This document shows positions 10,291-25,200 of a DNA stretch of 64,000 nt, in pieces. This DNA comes from Stichopus chloronotus (Eukaryota > Echinodermata > Holothuroidea > Aspidochirotida > Stichopodidae): the NCBI GenBank assembly GCA_021234535.1, contig CM037837.1, forward strand, positions 186,001-250,000, read 5' to 3'. Under the pieces are notes generated by a model. It worked only from the letters and a program-made list of their open reading frames with translations. It searched no databases and had not been told where the DNA came from. The position numbers and the translations under genes are program-made. Numbering within the stretch: position 1 is the stretch's first letter; the number at the start of each line of letters is the position of its first letter.

Positions 10291-13201
10291 ACAGAATGAT
10301 GTGAAGAAATTTTTTACATCCATGGCACTTGTAGTAGGCTTTTGTTGGATCCTGACAAAGAACCACACAAAACGTACAATACATGGGAAGCTATTCTGGC
10401 AAATGATCCTTGGAAGAAAAATCAAGACCGCCAAAATTTTCAATGCCCTCTTCAAGCAACCTCTCAAAACACTTAGGAAGATGAGCACCAACTGATATCG
10501 AAGAATTTGGACATTGTCCTAAAAATATCAAAATGTCCCATGGCTAACCCCTTCCTCCTCTCCTATCAATTCTTTCCCCCCTTTCATTTCATCCATATTT
10601 TTCCTGTCTTCCCTTTTGTCTCATCCCTTTCTGTTCCCCCCCCCCCCCCATTCCTAACTCGCTAAGTGTTCAGGTATCATCACTAAGAGAAATGCTGTTT
10701 CTGCATTCTCACACGTCACTGGAGCTCACACCGTACGTTTTCTTCATCCTTGGAGAATTCTAGGACTAGCTGGCATTGATAACTGCCCTGTGGGAATAGA
10801 ATTGCTGACCATGTCACACATTAACAACATGAACAATAATGATGTAGATTACCCATAACAACATCCTGTGATAATACAAAATAACCAATACTTGTTAAAA
10901 ATATTACCATAAATTTGCATAAATGTGCAATTTCAAGGTCTCTTTAAAATGAGCTGCTGTAGTTGAGCAGAAAATGCTCTGCTTTTAGTGGAAAATGTCA
11001 GCCGTATCCCTTTGGGAGTGGATTAAATTCAGCCAAAAACAGCCAGGAAAAAACAGCCAGAATTTCAAAAAGATATAAATTGTGCACTGCTTACATCATT
11101 AAAGGTGCAACAAAAAGTACCCTGATCTGAGCAGAGAACATGACTGTAATGCTTCAGGCTTACATTAGACAGAAAATGAAGTTTATGCATGGGACTGGGA
11201 TAAGCAATGAACGGCAGGGTTCTAGACATGCTAGGCAGGATTACCATGAAAACTGTTCAAGTCAGTGACTCATCACCCCAGAGTGGCAATTCTCCAAACC
11301 ACTTACCTCTAACCCCTCCCACAGCCTCTTTTAAAACTCCTTCCCATGTGTAATCAAAACACCAAGCCCCAAACACAATTGTAGTTTTATGCACCGCATC
11401 TCCCGCTGGAGGATACAAGGAACACACGTGTCATCAAAGCACTCTGCTCGCTCTGCGTACATTGTTCAATATGAGCTACTCTGCATCTTTCAAATTTGGT
11501 TTCGATTAAAAGAGCAGACCCACTTGAGAAATTTGATTACCCACATTGTAGCTTAGGGTGATGAGTAACTGCCTTTAAGATTTGTGTTGTGATGCACAAA
11601 TGAAAAATATTGTAAAGGAGAGATAAAAGAACTCAGGAGAACCTGCTTAGAAAAATAAAGATCCCTAAATATTAAAAAAGTATGTTACATTAGTCCTCCG
11701 TCCTTGTCAAAGATGTGAATACATGTTTGTGACCTTCAACAAAATTTCTTCAGCCAATAAAAAGAAAAGTCGTCGTGAAAACAATGAGATACATCAAGGT
11801 GTTTTGAGATACAAATGACATAAAAAGATTGAATAGCAAATAACAATATCAAATTTAACAATAGATAATTTCTCTTTTATCTTTGTACAATGTTAAATAT
11901 AAAAAGGAGCAAAATAACTGATACATTTCAAATACTATTTTTCACTCCCTGTAACAATTACTTTATCTCAATTGTCCCTCTTCAGATGAAAACAAAGACA
12001 AAGATCCATATTTCATCTGTTACTCATTTACATATCTTAAAATTTAGTCAGATATCCTGAAACCTTTTCCAGTTCATGGCAGCTTTAAATTCATTCTGAA
12101 AACATTGCTTCTTTTCTTAAAAAAGATGTAAGTATTATTTTTATGCAAAAATAAGTAATAATGTAGCATATAACCTGAGTATCTGTAATGTGAAGTTTTT
12201 TCATTTTTTTTATTTTGGATTGCTGCAGTAACTAATGAAATGTGCAGTCAGTTATCATGGAATACCTCTTGATGCAGTACTTGTGATGAAGATGTGTAGG
12301 AACCACTGGATAGCTCTCCAAGTATTTCTGATAAAGATGTGTGGTCATTCAACATGGAATACCTACATTTCTATGATAAACCTTTCAATGTTATAAGGAA
12401 GTTTAATAATGCACGAAAAGACTTGTATCAACAAAATATCGACCCCGTTCAGTTTATCCCCCGACAGTAATAATGTCGACCGATGTTTACGAATCTCTGC
12501 TTTTTTCTTATTTTTAACCTGTGTATCTGTTTCATACATACTCTCTGGTAGAACTGGAGAGAATAATTAGCAGAGCCAATCTGATCAAGCAGAAGATTTT
12601 AAATTTGTGAATCACAGTCTCACAGAATTTGAATTTGTCAGAGATAACATGGCATCAATTCAGTTCAAACATGTTTTATACTACAATAAAATGGGTGCAC
12701 ATCCTGCTATTGCTAGCAGCTATGAAGATGCTATCTTTGATGACACAAGAGAGTGGCTGGGTGGTGGTATTTGTTGTCTCGATTCAGTGGTCATGACATG
12801 ACATACACAGTTTACGTAGAATGCATTTACTTTGCAGAAGATTTTGTTAAGCAACAATGGAGTCATCTCCTCAGGTTTGAGAAGTCATTACATCAGAAAT
12901 TTGCACCAACTTTCAATCGAGGATACAGAAAAAGTCACTGCTATCTGGTATGGACTTATAAGAAAGATAAACATTGATAATATTCAGACAAAACCTACAC
13001 ATATTGCAGCAGAATGGTTACATGTAATACAAACTATCTGAAAAAAGATTCCACAGAGCCACGATAAATGTATCTTCACATTTAGTGACCATATCAGCAC
13101 CATGATGACTTGCTAGAAGTCTCCTTAAAAAACATTTTAATCTTGTCTTTCTTCCATAATTTTTCAAGTCTTGTTATCTTTCCTTTTCTTGTCTCTTCCA
13201 A

Positions 13202-13232
13202 TCAGCAAAATTCTTCATCTCCTGAAACATCA
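13202..13232 (-). CDS. Scaffold exon 25: last ten codons
   Basis: After acceptor CTGTTTCAG the split codon gives S, then DVSGDEEFC and TGA. It is short, so the end is less certain than the rest; reading through the previous donor would add about 35 non-conserved residues instead. Confidence 0.65.
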
Positions 13233-16200
13233 CTGAAACAGAAAATTGAAAAAGACTTTTAAGATGTGATTGAACGGGTCATCTTAAACAATTGCACAAA
13301 TGAATAGATTTTAGAAATAGGTCTACTGCATATGGCATATCGATGAGTACTTCAACAAGTCAATAATGCTACCCAAATATTATAATTAGTTAATAAGTAG
13401 AATGATATGGATTCTTTGAGATACTAGACATAATATATTGAGTACAGGGGTTAGGATTAATGCAACTTAGTATACATAGGCCTACTACAGATATGACACA
13501 TAGAGCACAACATGGTGATACTGTACACAACATAAAGTTAATTCAAGAGGGTGCTTGGAGTGGATTTAGGATCCAGCAAGCTTCAAAATTTTGTGCAACA
13601 TAAGAGAGCCAAATTAATCCCCAAGATCTCAGAAGTGGATAAGAAACTGATCAACACGTACTGTCGTCTATCATCGTTGAGTGCCTGCAAAGTTTGGTCA
13701 CTTGTGACCCACTAGCAGATTTTGAATCTAGATATGGAAAAGAAAAAGATGAAAAATAGACCCACCTTGCGTCCAAGTCTTGTTCCATCTCATCTAATAG
13801 TTCTGGTGCTTTCTCTAACATTAATGCATACAGCTGATCAAGGTATTGCTTCTGTCGGTTTGCTTCTTGGATTTCTTCTTGAAATACTTGAAGAATTTCA
13901 CTCTGAAAGGGAACGGATACAATTTCCATAAAATCATGGTTGGAACATGATCGAACTGCTTGATTTTTGAAATCATCGTATGATATGTTGACGATCAACA
14001 ATCCTGGATTCTGCTAAACTCCACGACAAAAATTACACATCAAAACATCACTTATCAAACCAGAAGTTATAATATGAGAAAGGACAATATGAGATACTCT
14101 CCAGAAGAAAAAAAAAAAACATCCTTGATCATGATAGGCTGAGCCCCACCTCACCCCACCTCTTCAGCATAATTGGAAGCAAAATACAAGCAGATGGTGT
14201 TTGGAAGCAGAAGAACACCTGCAAACAAAGACGCACACAAAGCTCACGGACGAATTGCTTTCACATTCTAAACTATTCAGTGCTACTCCCTCCCTCCTTC
14301 CCTCACTCCCTCGTTCCCCCCCCCCCCCAACAGCCTACAAACACATACCCACACCAACGAGTATCAACATGATTTGACACTAGGGATGATAAAAGCTGTC
14401 ATGGAGGGGGGGGGGGGGTTATCTTACCTTGCTATGTGATTTGATTGCCTCCCAGAGTGGGACATCATTGTCCAGATTCTCCAAGATGCTGCTCAGGTCT
14501 TTCTCCTCTTTCTTGTGATTCTGTTCAACCTGGTGAGAAGTTATTTTTATACCACGACATCATCATTTCAATTTGATTACATAACTATTTATAGAAGACA
14601 AAGGATAGATCGTTAGGATGCAGAGTATTGCTGTGAATCACCACATCCTTAGATAATTTGTCTAATTACCTAAAAGAAACCCCAATGTCTACACAAACCC
14701 TCAGCACATACCAAATGTCATAACATCTCAATGTAAAAAATATGACAACTTCTTAAACATTTCAAGAAATGAAACATAGTGACAAGTGAATAGAGTTTTC
14801 CAACAGAGTTCTATGAGTACCATGGTACTCCTCCCATTAGTATGTTCATGACATATGTGCCAAGGTACTCCTCCAATGTCCGTCAGTGATATAAGCACCA
14901 AAACATCATCATTTAATTTTGAAAATTCATTTTCTGATTATTCAAGTTATTACATAGGGGAAAAAAATAGATAGATAAACTAGATTGCAAAACACACATC
15001 AAGGAGAAACAGTATGGAAATCTACTACTACCAAAAGAAATGTAAGAACAAAACACCGAGTCTTACGTTTTGTGTTGCAGCTTCCCTTTTGACAATTTCC
15101 AAGGCTAACCTGCAAGAAATTAGAAACAAGTATGTCGCTTTGTGGTCACAAATAATCATAAGAATAAAAATATCAAGTCCTCACCAGAATCATCAGGAAA
15201 AAGAAACACATTCAAAGCTATAATCTTAAAAGGAAATCTGGAACTTCAATTCTCAGTCATGTGAATAGTACACTGTCCATAAAATAATTTCTTTGCAAGT
15301 TCAAAATGATGATTATTCTGTAATTTCGATCTAGGTAAATCAGAACAAAAGTTTGGTACTTTGACATTAACAGCCATGTTTCAATGTTTGACCTGGTCAC
15401 TGATGATTCTCAGGAAAACATCGAGCCCAAATTGTTTTTTCACAACTACTTGTCTTTTGTGCCAAGAGATAGTTTTCAACTTTAAATGTAACAGATGTAT
15501 TTGTTGTAAAGAAATGTTATAGAAGCAAACATTATTGAAATGATAATCACGTAGGCTTGGCTGTTATAATTAACTCAGTTCAACATATACTGTGCTTCTT
15601 CAATTGATACACCTGTACAGTTCCCTTCAAAGGTTTTCAAGAGAATGTACAGCCAGGCACAAAGTGATACCTGGAGGAAGGGGTTGAGGAAATTGGCGTC
15701 CCCGCCTCTCATCTTCCAAAATTTTGATAACTGAGATGCCAATTGATATCACTTAATTTCTTGATCCGTTTGAAATAGAAGTGGCCTTACTATTATTATC
15801 TTTTTGTCAAAAGTTTGGTGAAGTTTTGGTGGGGGGAAGGAGGTTTTGAGGGGGCGTCAGTTTCAGGGGAGTGGCAATTTCTAATCAGAGGGTGGACTGC
15901 CCTCCTAGAACTCCTTGTGAAGGACACTGCTTCACCTCTCTACTGCAATCAGATATACTAAAATACATTGCTGACCAAGTACTTACTTTAATTCTTTTAT
16001 TTCTGATGACAATGCTTTATTTTTGTCCTTTTCTCTTTGGATTGAGTCCTCATCTTCCATCTCTCTCAGGAGAACCAGCTTTACCTTAGATGTGCTGTTA
16101 AGTTTGGCGTTGCCCTCGGCAACAGACGACAAGAACGTGCTGTGATTGTTGATTTCAATCACTCTGAAAAATGGAAACGATACTCATGTGACTCTTGATT

Positions 16201-19200
16201 ACTTGAGATTTTTCTGTGACAGAAAATGTCTTCGGTCAGAAAAGGTCTGCTACTACTATTTACAAAAGAATGAATGGTGTACTGGTTGTCTATGATATTT
16301 GTCATGAAAACAAGTCCTAAAAAAGGGATACAGGGCATTTGTTTCACAGAAAACATCCATATTTTTAAAACCAATGTTTGTGGACACAGAGCGATAGATT
16401 ATTCAAAATAAGGAAGGAAAGTAGTCTTCTTTTCAAGAAATAAGTTTCTCACAGATAGAAACTCAGTCAATTGTTGCTCAACACTAATTTGTTCAACCAA
16501 ATTTTTCAAAATTCAAATAATGCATCTTCCATTACTCATCACATACATAATGTTTTGAGGAGATGAGGCTTTTGCAGATGTTTATTGCTGAGACTGAATG
16601 GTGTAACAATGGCAAAAGCTATATCATTTGCATGTCATGTTGGTGTATTCTAAACGCCCTATTTCCCTTAAATGATTGTAAGCTTGTCCAGAGTCTAAGA
16701 TAGTGTTCCTCATGATTTTGGAATGGAAAAATATAATCACTATGAGGGAAAGTGGTGACATTAAAAACATGCCTAAACCTACTGCCTAACGAGACTGATC
16801 ACTCTGTAGCTGTAAGACACTAAATGTGGACATAAAAGCAGAAATTCTACATCGCACTAGACCATTTTTTGAAGTGTTGGTAAGATTCAAGATTCAATAC
16901 CTTAAACAACACTTGGATTACATCTGCTACTAGACTGATTGAAAATACTGAATGATTGACATACAGACATAAAGACATACAGACATACATATCAATTAAA
17001 GGTCTTACTAGACTTGAGTTCTATAGGGTCATAACACTGGTAAACATCCAAACACATACAAATCATTTGTGTTACATATAATAAGACTGAGCATTTGTAT
17101 GACACAAATCAGCAACAAAAACAAGAAGATACCTTTTTACAAGACTTAGTATGACAAAAACAAGAATACAGCCTGAAGCTGTTCAAGAAAATTTGGGATG
17201 ATAAGATGTGATAGGAAGATTCCAACAATGAAAAAGACTTAAAAGAGTCCTTAAATCTGTTTCTCACCTATCACCAATCCTCATTGAACCATCTGACAAG
17301 CATTTGCTGATGTAGATACCTTTTCTGTTGCCATGGTTCCCTAATTCAAATTTATAGCCTTCATCTGTCCCAGCATTGGCTATCACTGTAAATACAATAA
17401 ACTGCTTGTTGGGTGGCAAGATTGTCACCAATGAACGACTCTCAGCAAGTTCCTTCCTCTGAAATTAAGGAAAACGGCATAAAGTAAATTAAGGTTTGGA
17501 TTACAGAAATTTATGCATTAACACCCATTATCAGCAAACCACAAAATTAAAGAATGTTTCCCCTGGTTCTGCACATGAATGCCTGTTCGTCTTTCTGTCT
17601 GTCTGTCTGTTTGTCAGTCAGTCAGTCAGTCAATCAGTCAGTCAGTCTGTCTGTCTGTCCAGATAGTTGGGTAGTATTCCATAGTTCAATATTTGCTTGG
17701 AATATATTACAACGTTAATTTCAGGATACTATAACACTTAAATATCAGTTCGTACCAACCACTGAGATTCAAAAGTTAGGTTGAGGAATCTATTGCTGAG
17801 GATGTCTTAGTCCAATGTTGGTAATGTTGGTACAGTCTTACAAAAGATCTAGCTCTGCTATCACATGCAGACTACATAACAGAATCTAAGCCACATTTTC
17901 TGAGTAAGAAATCCTTTTTAATTGTGCAACAGTTATTCATAAATTGACATCATTTGTGATAGACAGCATTAGTAACAGTTTTTTGATAAATCTATTAAGT
18001 TTAACAACAGACATTAATACATTAATTTAAAAAAAAAAAAAGTGAGTGGTTCATTTTGACTCGCATGCAAAAGTTCTTAACAAATTGAAGTATTTTATCA
18101 AGTTTGCCACTCACTTTTGCACAAGACATTTGGTAATCTGCCATGGCGACCTCCATGTTACAAAGTAGACGAGTTTGTTCAAGTTTGAGGGCAACAAGAG
18201 ACGCTTCCTCCAATCTCAGTGTGTGATTGTCTTCCCTGGGAAGAGGCAAAATGAAAAATAAACAACAACAACTGGATGATGGCGAGACTTCTCTAAAGGA
18301 AGTTTTAATTCTAGACCTGGACACTTTTCTTATCAAAATAATATCGTTGAGAACATCTAGTAAGCTTAAAGACATTAACCTGTTTATTTTGAATCGTCAT
18401 AATGACATCACTGAAGTACAGGCTAATAAAAAAAAGGACAAAATATCTACACTCTTTCAATTAAAATATTTCACACCTCAAGGAAGCCAATAGCCTCTAA
18501 TACTTCCGCTGCAGTTATGACCAAAGTCTACGAATCATAACATCCACACAGAGGAACTTGTTCTTCATAATCGCTTGGATCACTCGACCAACATTCTTGC
18601 ATATCAGCATTGTTAATCGCATTTAACACCTAGACACTTTTCACTGTAAGATACTGTTCTGTGTTGACTTCTCGTGCCACAACTGAACTGGGACCAACTT
18701 CTTGTAGCAGATACAACCAAACACTTACATTTGATCCCCTTTCTTTGGCTCTCTTTTCAAAGCGTCAATCTGTGCTTGTTTTGTTTCCACTTCTTGTGTT
18801 ACTCCTTCAAGTTGGAATAATGGAGTTGCTAAATCTCTTGGCAACGAATCTGAAAAAAAAAAAAGTAGCGTGAAGTGTTTATAATTATCACCATAGCACA
18901 ATAGCTTCATCCCATGACACTTATCACCTAAGTCTCAAGAGGAACATATCACCCTACCACAAAAGTTCAAAGAGACAATAACATCACAATAGTTAAATGT
19001 AAACAGATAATCGTCACCATAGAGCAAATTTCAAGAGACATCCACTATTTCATCACAATATCTGAAGAGGCACCTATCAATGCATAACATTATTACAAGT
19101 GACACCTGTCACCGTATCACAATAGCATTAAGTGACACATATCATGATATCGTAGCATTTCAAGTGACAACAATCGTGACTTCTTCAAGTGATATATATC

Positions 19201-22200
19201 ATCATATCACAATACGTCAAATGACACCCTTGCCAATGAATTCAGGCATAGGGCTGCTCCAACTCTGTGAATCGAAATCCATCAGTGTTTTACAATAATT
19301 TTTTTCAGGATGAGAATTTTGCATCCAGTTTACTGAGGTATTAAACTCCCCATTACCTAAATCAGGAAAAGAGGTATTGGATTCCAAGCACCGTACCGTA
19401 ACCAGGTTGAAAAGATAATTGATTCCATAAGTCTAAACCAGAGAAGTGCGGTGCTTGGTTCCTAGTTTACCTCAATCAGGCTCATGAGGTACTTAATTTT
19501 CCTGTTGACCTCAGTTTAGATTAACCAGGTTTTTCCTAGTTAACCTCAATAGTGTTTGTAGGGTGCTTGATTTTTTCACTTTACTTTGATTGAAACTAGG
19601 TATTTAATTCAGTTTACCCAAATCAGATTAATGAGGTATTTTACCTAAATCATGAGGTATTTATTCAGTTTACCCAAATCAGATTAATGAGGTTTTTTAC
19701 CTAAATCGGGGTTGGATGCCCTTCTTCTTTCCAGCAGTTTTAGATTGTTTTCGGTATTCAGACGCCTCAGAGTGACCTTGAGTTTGTTAAAGACCTCCTC
19801 CATAGACTCAACCTGAAAGAAAATGTAAAACAAGATTGACAAACTGACATGAGTTGTCATTCTGCTGCTGTTAACAACACCTTACTTTATAGTTAAACTT
19901 TATACAAATTTCATGAATATTCAAATATCTAAGAAATAATTCTCAACATGGAAAAGAAGTCTAGGAGATGAATCAATTAATCAATAAGAGACGAACCAAT
20001 AACCAAACACCCATACATACACTTCATGAATATTTAAATACCTGATAAATTATTCACAATGTAAGTGCAGAACTCTCAGAGATTAATCAATCAATCAAAT
20101 CAAGAAGGGCAAACCCACCACCATCCCATAAACACACTTAATGAATATTCAAACACCTGATGAATGCTCCCAGCCAATCCTCACTTGATATGATACATGA
20201 TAAGGGTTCATCAAAGGAACAAACCCTAACCATGATGGGATGTCTGGATATCACCTCATGTTCTATCATGCAGAAAAGGGTGTTCTCGAGACATGATTTT
20301 AGCACATTATGGAAATTTTGTGAGAACTAGGTGAATACTTCACAACATGAGAGGAGAAAAGAATCAATTAACGTGAATCAATTAATGAAAATCAAGAAGA
20401 AACATGACAATAATATATACACAATTGTTGAATATTCGTATTTCTCACAAAAAAATTACCAGCTAATCTTCACATGACATCATACATGTTCATGCCTTCT
20501 CGTGAAGGCACAACTTAAACCTGATAGTGTGTCTGGTTGTCACATCGTTCGTTACCATGCAGAAAAAGTTTTCTTGAGACATGATTTTAGTAAAAAAGAT
20601 AAGAAATAGTGGAGGGTGAGGTGTACATTAACAACAGGGAGGCAAACTTTATTAAAGGAATCCAAATTCACTCAAACCGACACAAAATATTGATATTTAC
20701 CACAGTTTCCAGGGTGAGATTCAATCTAATTGAAACTATTTGAAACCATTCAAGTTCCAAATGGTTAAGAATGTGCTTTGATTAATTTTTGTATTCAGAA
20801 CCATTTATTACCACTTGAGACCAGTTATAAAACTAGTCGAGACAACCATTTGCATGTTTAAGACCAGTTGGCACCATCCATAACCATTCAAAAAGAAACA
20901 CTAAAAACCATTCAAGACCATTCAAACAGAAGAAGTTTTGGGCCTATGGTTCGAATGGAATTTCAGCCTGGGCATCTACAATAACAAACTAGTAATCTTT
21001 TCAAAGTATTATCACAAAACCGAAACAATACTCATAAGGCCGTCAGATTTTCTGAAGTTAGTCCGTCCCACATGCCAAACATAATCAAATCAGAAATTAC
21101 TCACCTCTTTTAATCTTTCTCGAAGTTTTCGATTTTCCTCTTCCAGATACCTCATCCTTTCATCCGAGGTACTCACGTTCAGAGACGATGACTTCACCTT
21201 AAATAACGAATAAGAATTTTATTTCTTCTTTATCTCTAGTTTTTACAAATCAGGTCAAATTATAATGTGTAGGAAAATTTGAAATTCAGAGTTGACAGGA
21301 AAAGTCCATGTATCAGCAGATGATACACATCACTACATCAATTCAAACAACAGTTAACATTTCATAGATGCAAATATAATTTCAACAAATACAGCCAGAC
21401 AGTCAGAGAACAGGTAAGACACCAAAGAAAGAAGAAACGTACAAAACCCGGCGGACAGCTTGGATTTTGTTTCCGATACGACCTCTTTGAACAAACAGGT
21501 ATCGGTAATGGCAACCTCTTCATTTTGTTCATTGACTTTCAAGACCAATGAACCTAGGTTCACGGTGTAATTACAACTTATGGAGCCAAGACAAATAAGT
21601 TGTTTGATCTTTTTAAAGAAATTTGACTGTTTTTCTGATGCATATCCTTCTTTAATACTTCACTCACAGTCCTATCTGAGTTGTTTCTGACATTGACGCT
21701 CCAGGAGACTGACCGTCCAATTTTGGGCTGGAGAGATTTTTCAATTGTGGCCATCTGTAACGAATCAAGCAAATATTTACACACTTAATCAGATATATGT
21801 TAAGTCTGATGTCTTTGATGTGTCGCTGACATGATTAGAAATGAATAGAAAATGCCAAAAAACTACCATACAACTGAAAAATAATGACATTTGACAAACA
21901 ATTAATCAGCAAGTTGAAAAAAAACAAAGAGAAGGAACTGACGAATTGTTGAAGAAACCAATCGACAATTGATGAAAACTTAGTGAAGTATCGACGATAA
22001 CTGATTAACTTGTCATTTCAAAATTTACAAACAATTGATTGCAAATTCGTGGACAATGGATGGAAACTTTAAATAGCAAATGGAAGAACAGTGACAAAAA
22101 TTGACACAAATCTAACCAAACATCTTTTCTGACATTCTTAATTTGAGACAGGCTCACCTCTTTCTCCAACTGATTTAGCTTTTCATCATCCACTTTGACA

Positions 22201-25200
22201 GCGAGGACATCCATGGAATGAGAAGACGACTACGATAAAGAGAAACATGATAAAAAGCACTTTCTTTATCAATTCCTCTCTGCCCAAAATACAGTTTTAG
22301 CTCAAATAAGGTTGATATCCCTAACCTTGACAAACACAAAATAAACACAAGATTTTGTTACAGATCTCTGAATTCCCCAAAAGACATTGTGATGAAAATC
22401 GTTTACTTTGTCTTGAGACCAAATCTCAAACTGAGTAAATTCAACTGCCAAAAAAGAAAAGCAAAGGCTGTTAGATAAAAATTTTTAAAATATGGGCTCA
22501 CTTTCCCCCAAAATACAGGTTTTTGTTAAGTAAGGAACCATATACCGCAGAAAAAAATAAGGCACTGAAATACTAGTAGTTTAAATTTAAAAGTGGGTAC
22601 CCAGGGTATGTAGTTGCACTTGGAAAAACTTCATCTGACAGATGTTAAAAAGAAAAAAAGTATAAAGCTAGAGAGTACAATTCTTCTTCATCTGCATTTT
22701 TTTTTCTATACTTAATCACACTTGTTTTCACTTATGGGAAGTACAGGTTCACTTGACTGACTGCTAATGCATTCTCATTAACCCCTGGGAGAATTACACT
22801 GATTTTCAAAACTATTAAAGAGGCTCATTGAGTTGGTGAGTGAAAATTTTTCCAAACCTATCAAGTGTCCTTATCATGCTAATGACCATGCACTTTATCC
22901 AAGCTCAAACATCCCCTCCCCAGCAATATCCTTAAGATACTTTACCAGACTTTGATTCTTCCCCATCTACACCAGTGATTCTCAGCCTGGGGTCTGCGGA
23001 CCCCCAGGGGGTCCGTGAAGCTTGCCTGGGGGTCCGCAAAAGGCAAAGGGGTCAGCGCAGGGGAAAAATGGTGGTCTGTAGAAAATTAGGGGTTCGCGAA
23101 AGCTTAAGTGCTTAGAAAAATTCAGACCAAAAATCATAGGTGTAATATAAAATTATAAGTCATACAACCAACACTCCTAAACTAGAAATCGTTCTCGTAG
23201 CTTGTCTAATTTTTCCTAGTCAAAGCAGCAGACAAAGTCCCCTTTGATTCACCACTAGCAGTTTGCAACAATAGAGTAGACTTAAACAAGTTGTGCTTCT
23301 ACGGACCAATCACATTCGACTTGAACTTCATCGCTGTTACAAATTGGGTCAGTGAGGCTCTAATATCCCACATTGCTTTTGTATACTTTTTTTTCAGTTT
23401 CAACAGCAGCAAAATACAAAAGCAAAGTAAAACTACGTTTACACATTTTCCATTAATTTTGTTTTGTTTCATTTGGTGTTTCTTTTTAATTCTGTTCAAT
23501 TTAATCTTGAATGTCAGACAAGGACAAAAAATCTGTTTTCTTCGAACCAAATAATAACTCAGTGGTACTAAATTCTATAGCTGTATGTATGGCACATACC
23601 TTGATGAGGAGGTTAGACTCACTCACTACAAAAAAATTTTCTCGATGGGGTTTACTTCAGATTTTCCTCACTTTGCTCCTATTTCTGAGGGACTTTGATA
23701 CAGTTAAGATCTTACCAATGACTCTGCTGATTCACTCCTCTCTGGTCCTTGCTCTGCCTCTGCTTTGCTCTCATTGGATATTGCCATTAGCTCCTCCTTT
23801 GATTCTTTCTTACATAATACATATGCATGAGATTCTTGTTGCAACAGCAAAGTATCATCATTGACTTCATGGAGATCTGTTAAAAGAACAAATGCAGAGC
23901 AAATGAACCATAAAACTGATATATCATTCTCATTATGACAGTTAACATATCTCAAGCAACAAATGATATGTAACTTGACATACTGACCTCCCAAAAAGGA
24001 AACACCAAATTGCTTTCATCTCAAAGCTTCTAGAGAAACATAGCACAATACTGATTGACCAACAATTAATAATTCCTTTCATGAAAAGGCCATATGACAA
24101 TAATGAGAACAATCTGAAACAATGATATGTGGTATACCAGTGAACAGGAAGGAAATATACCACCTTTTGGCTTGTGAAAAGAGGCTATGAGAAGAAACCA
24201 CTACTCCACCGACTGAATCGACAAAAATGACAAAAATTTTGGATACCTTCATCGAGCCGGAAGATGTGACGAATCTAGGAAGACTGTAAAACACTGACTG
24301 AATGGATAGGTAAACACTAACAGAATGATGGAAAACGTACCTCCATCAAGCCTCAAGGTAAAACAAATCTAGGAACACTGTGAAACATTAATTCAATGGA
24401 TAGGTAACACAAACAGAGTGATTGAAGCTGTGCTTCCATCATGCCTGAAGGTTTGATGAGGCTTGAAACACTGTGAAACACTGACTGAATGGAGACGTGA
24501 AAATGACCGAGTGATGGATACTGTACCTCCTTTACTGTCAACTTCAAGGAGGCAAAACTCCTTAGCATCTTCGTCGTAGAGGGAGTACTTCATCAGAGCT
24601 AGAGGAATTAGTTCACTGGCTGGGGTAGAGAGTGAAAGAGCTACCAACTTTCCCTTGGGTTTCTCTCCTGGAAGTTTTAGTACCAGCTGCAAAAAAGACA
24701 CAAATTTATTGAAAGCCCATGCTGAATTAAAGAAAAATCGTGTTTTTCAATCCCCGCAAAGATAAAAAAATAGGTGTGGTATATCTACCATCACCTTTGG
24801 ATAATTTTATCACCTCACTATCATTCTGTCCCACTTAGAAAGCAAACAAGAAAATGGTCAGTTAGACGTCAAATGTAGAGTTTTTCTCGAGCTAAAGTGT
24901 TTAGAACAAAACTGTGCTAGTAATGAATAAAATCGCCAAACATTTTGCAGGAATGCTACATGCTAGCAATTGTTCATAATAAAGCAGCAGGGTCCACTGC
25001 CATTTTTCATAATTCTAGAATCTGCCAAACATTGTCACACTGTACATCGTAATGTGACACGGTATTCTCCTAACAAAGAAGTTACAAGAAAACATGGTTT
25101 CCAGCTATAATATTAACTCTTTCAATCTAGCAACTGGTTCACTTTGATAAACATAATGTAGCGTAACTTCCAAATTACAACTGCCATTCACTGACCCATC

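Larger units (their letters stand above)
7211..13201. other. Convergent intergenic interval and 3' UTRs
   Basis: SUPT6H ends on the + strand and the scaffold gene ends on the - strand, so both 3' UTRs lie here tail to tail. For the - strand gene, possible poly(A) signals are ATTAAA at 13136-13141 and AATAAA at 12209-12214. I find no convincing coding sequence: open frames at 7517-8019, 9790-10495 and 12607-13041 have no family match and no splice support. A G-rich run (9219-9239), a C-run (10636-10649) and a TTACAAGTTA-rich patch (10090-10290) stand out. Confidence 0.6.

Noticed and set aside
10273..10495. Overlapping open frames on both strands
   Set aside because: Neither product resembles a known family; the region is AT-rich with no splice context.
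12607..13041. Chain of + strand open frames past the scaffold stop
   Set aside because: Composition looks slightly gene-like, but there is no recognisable domain, no splice-supported extension, and it lies in the presumed 3' UTR of the - strand gene.
13651..13765. Read-through of scaffold exon 24 into intron
   Set aside because: Extension past AG|GTGGGT adds a non-conserved stretch; splicing to the short last exon keeps phase and ends soon after. Less certain than other junctions.
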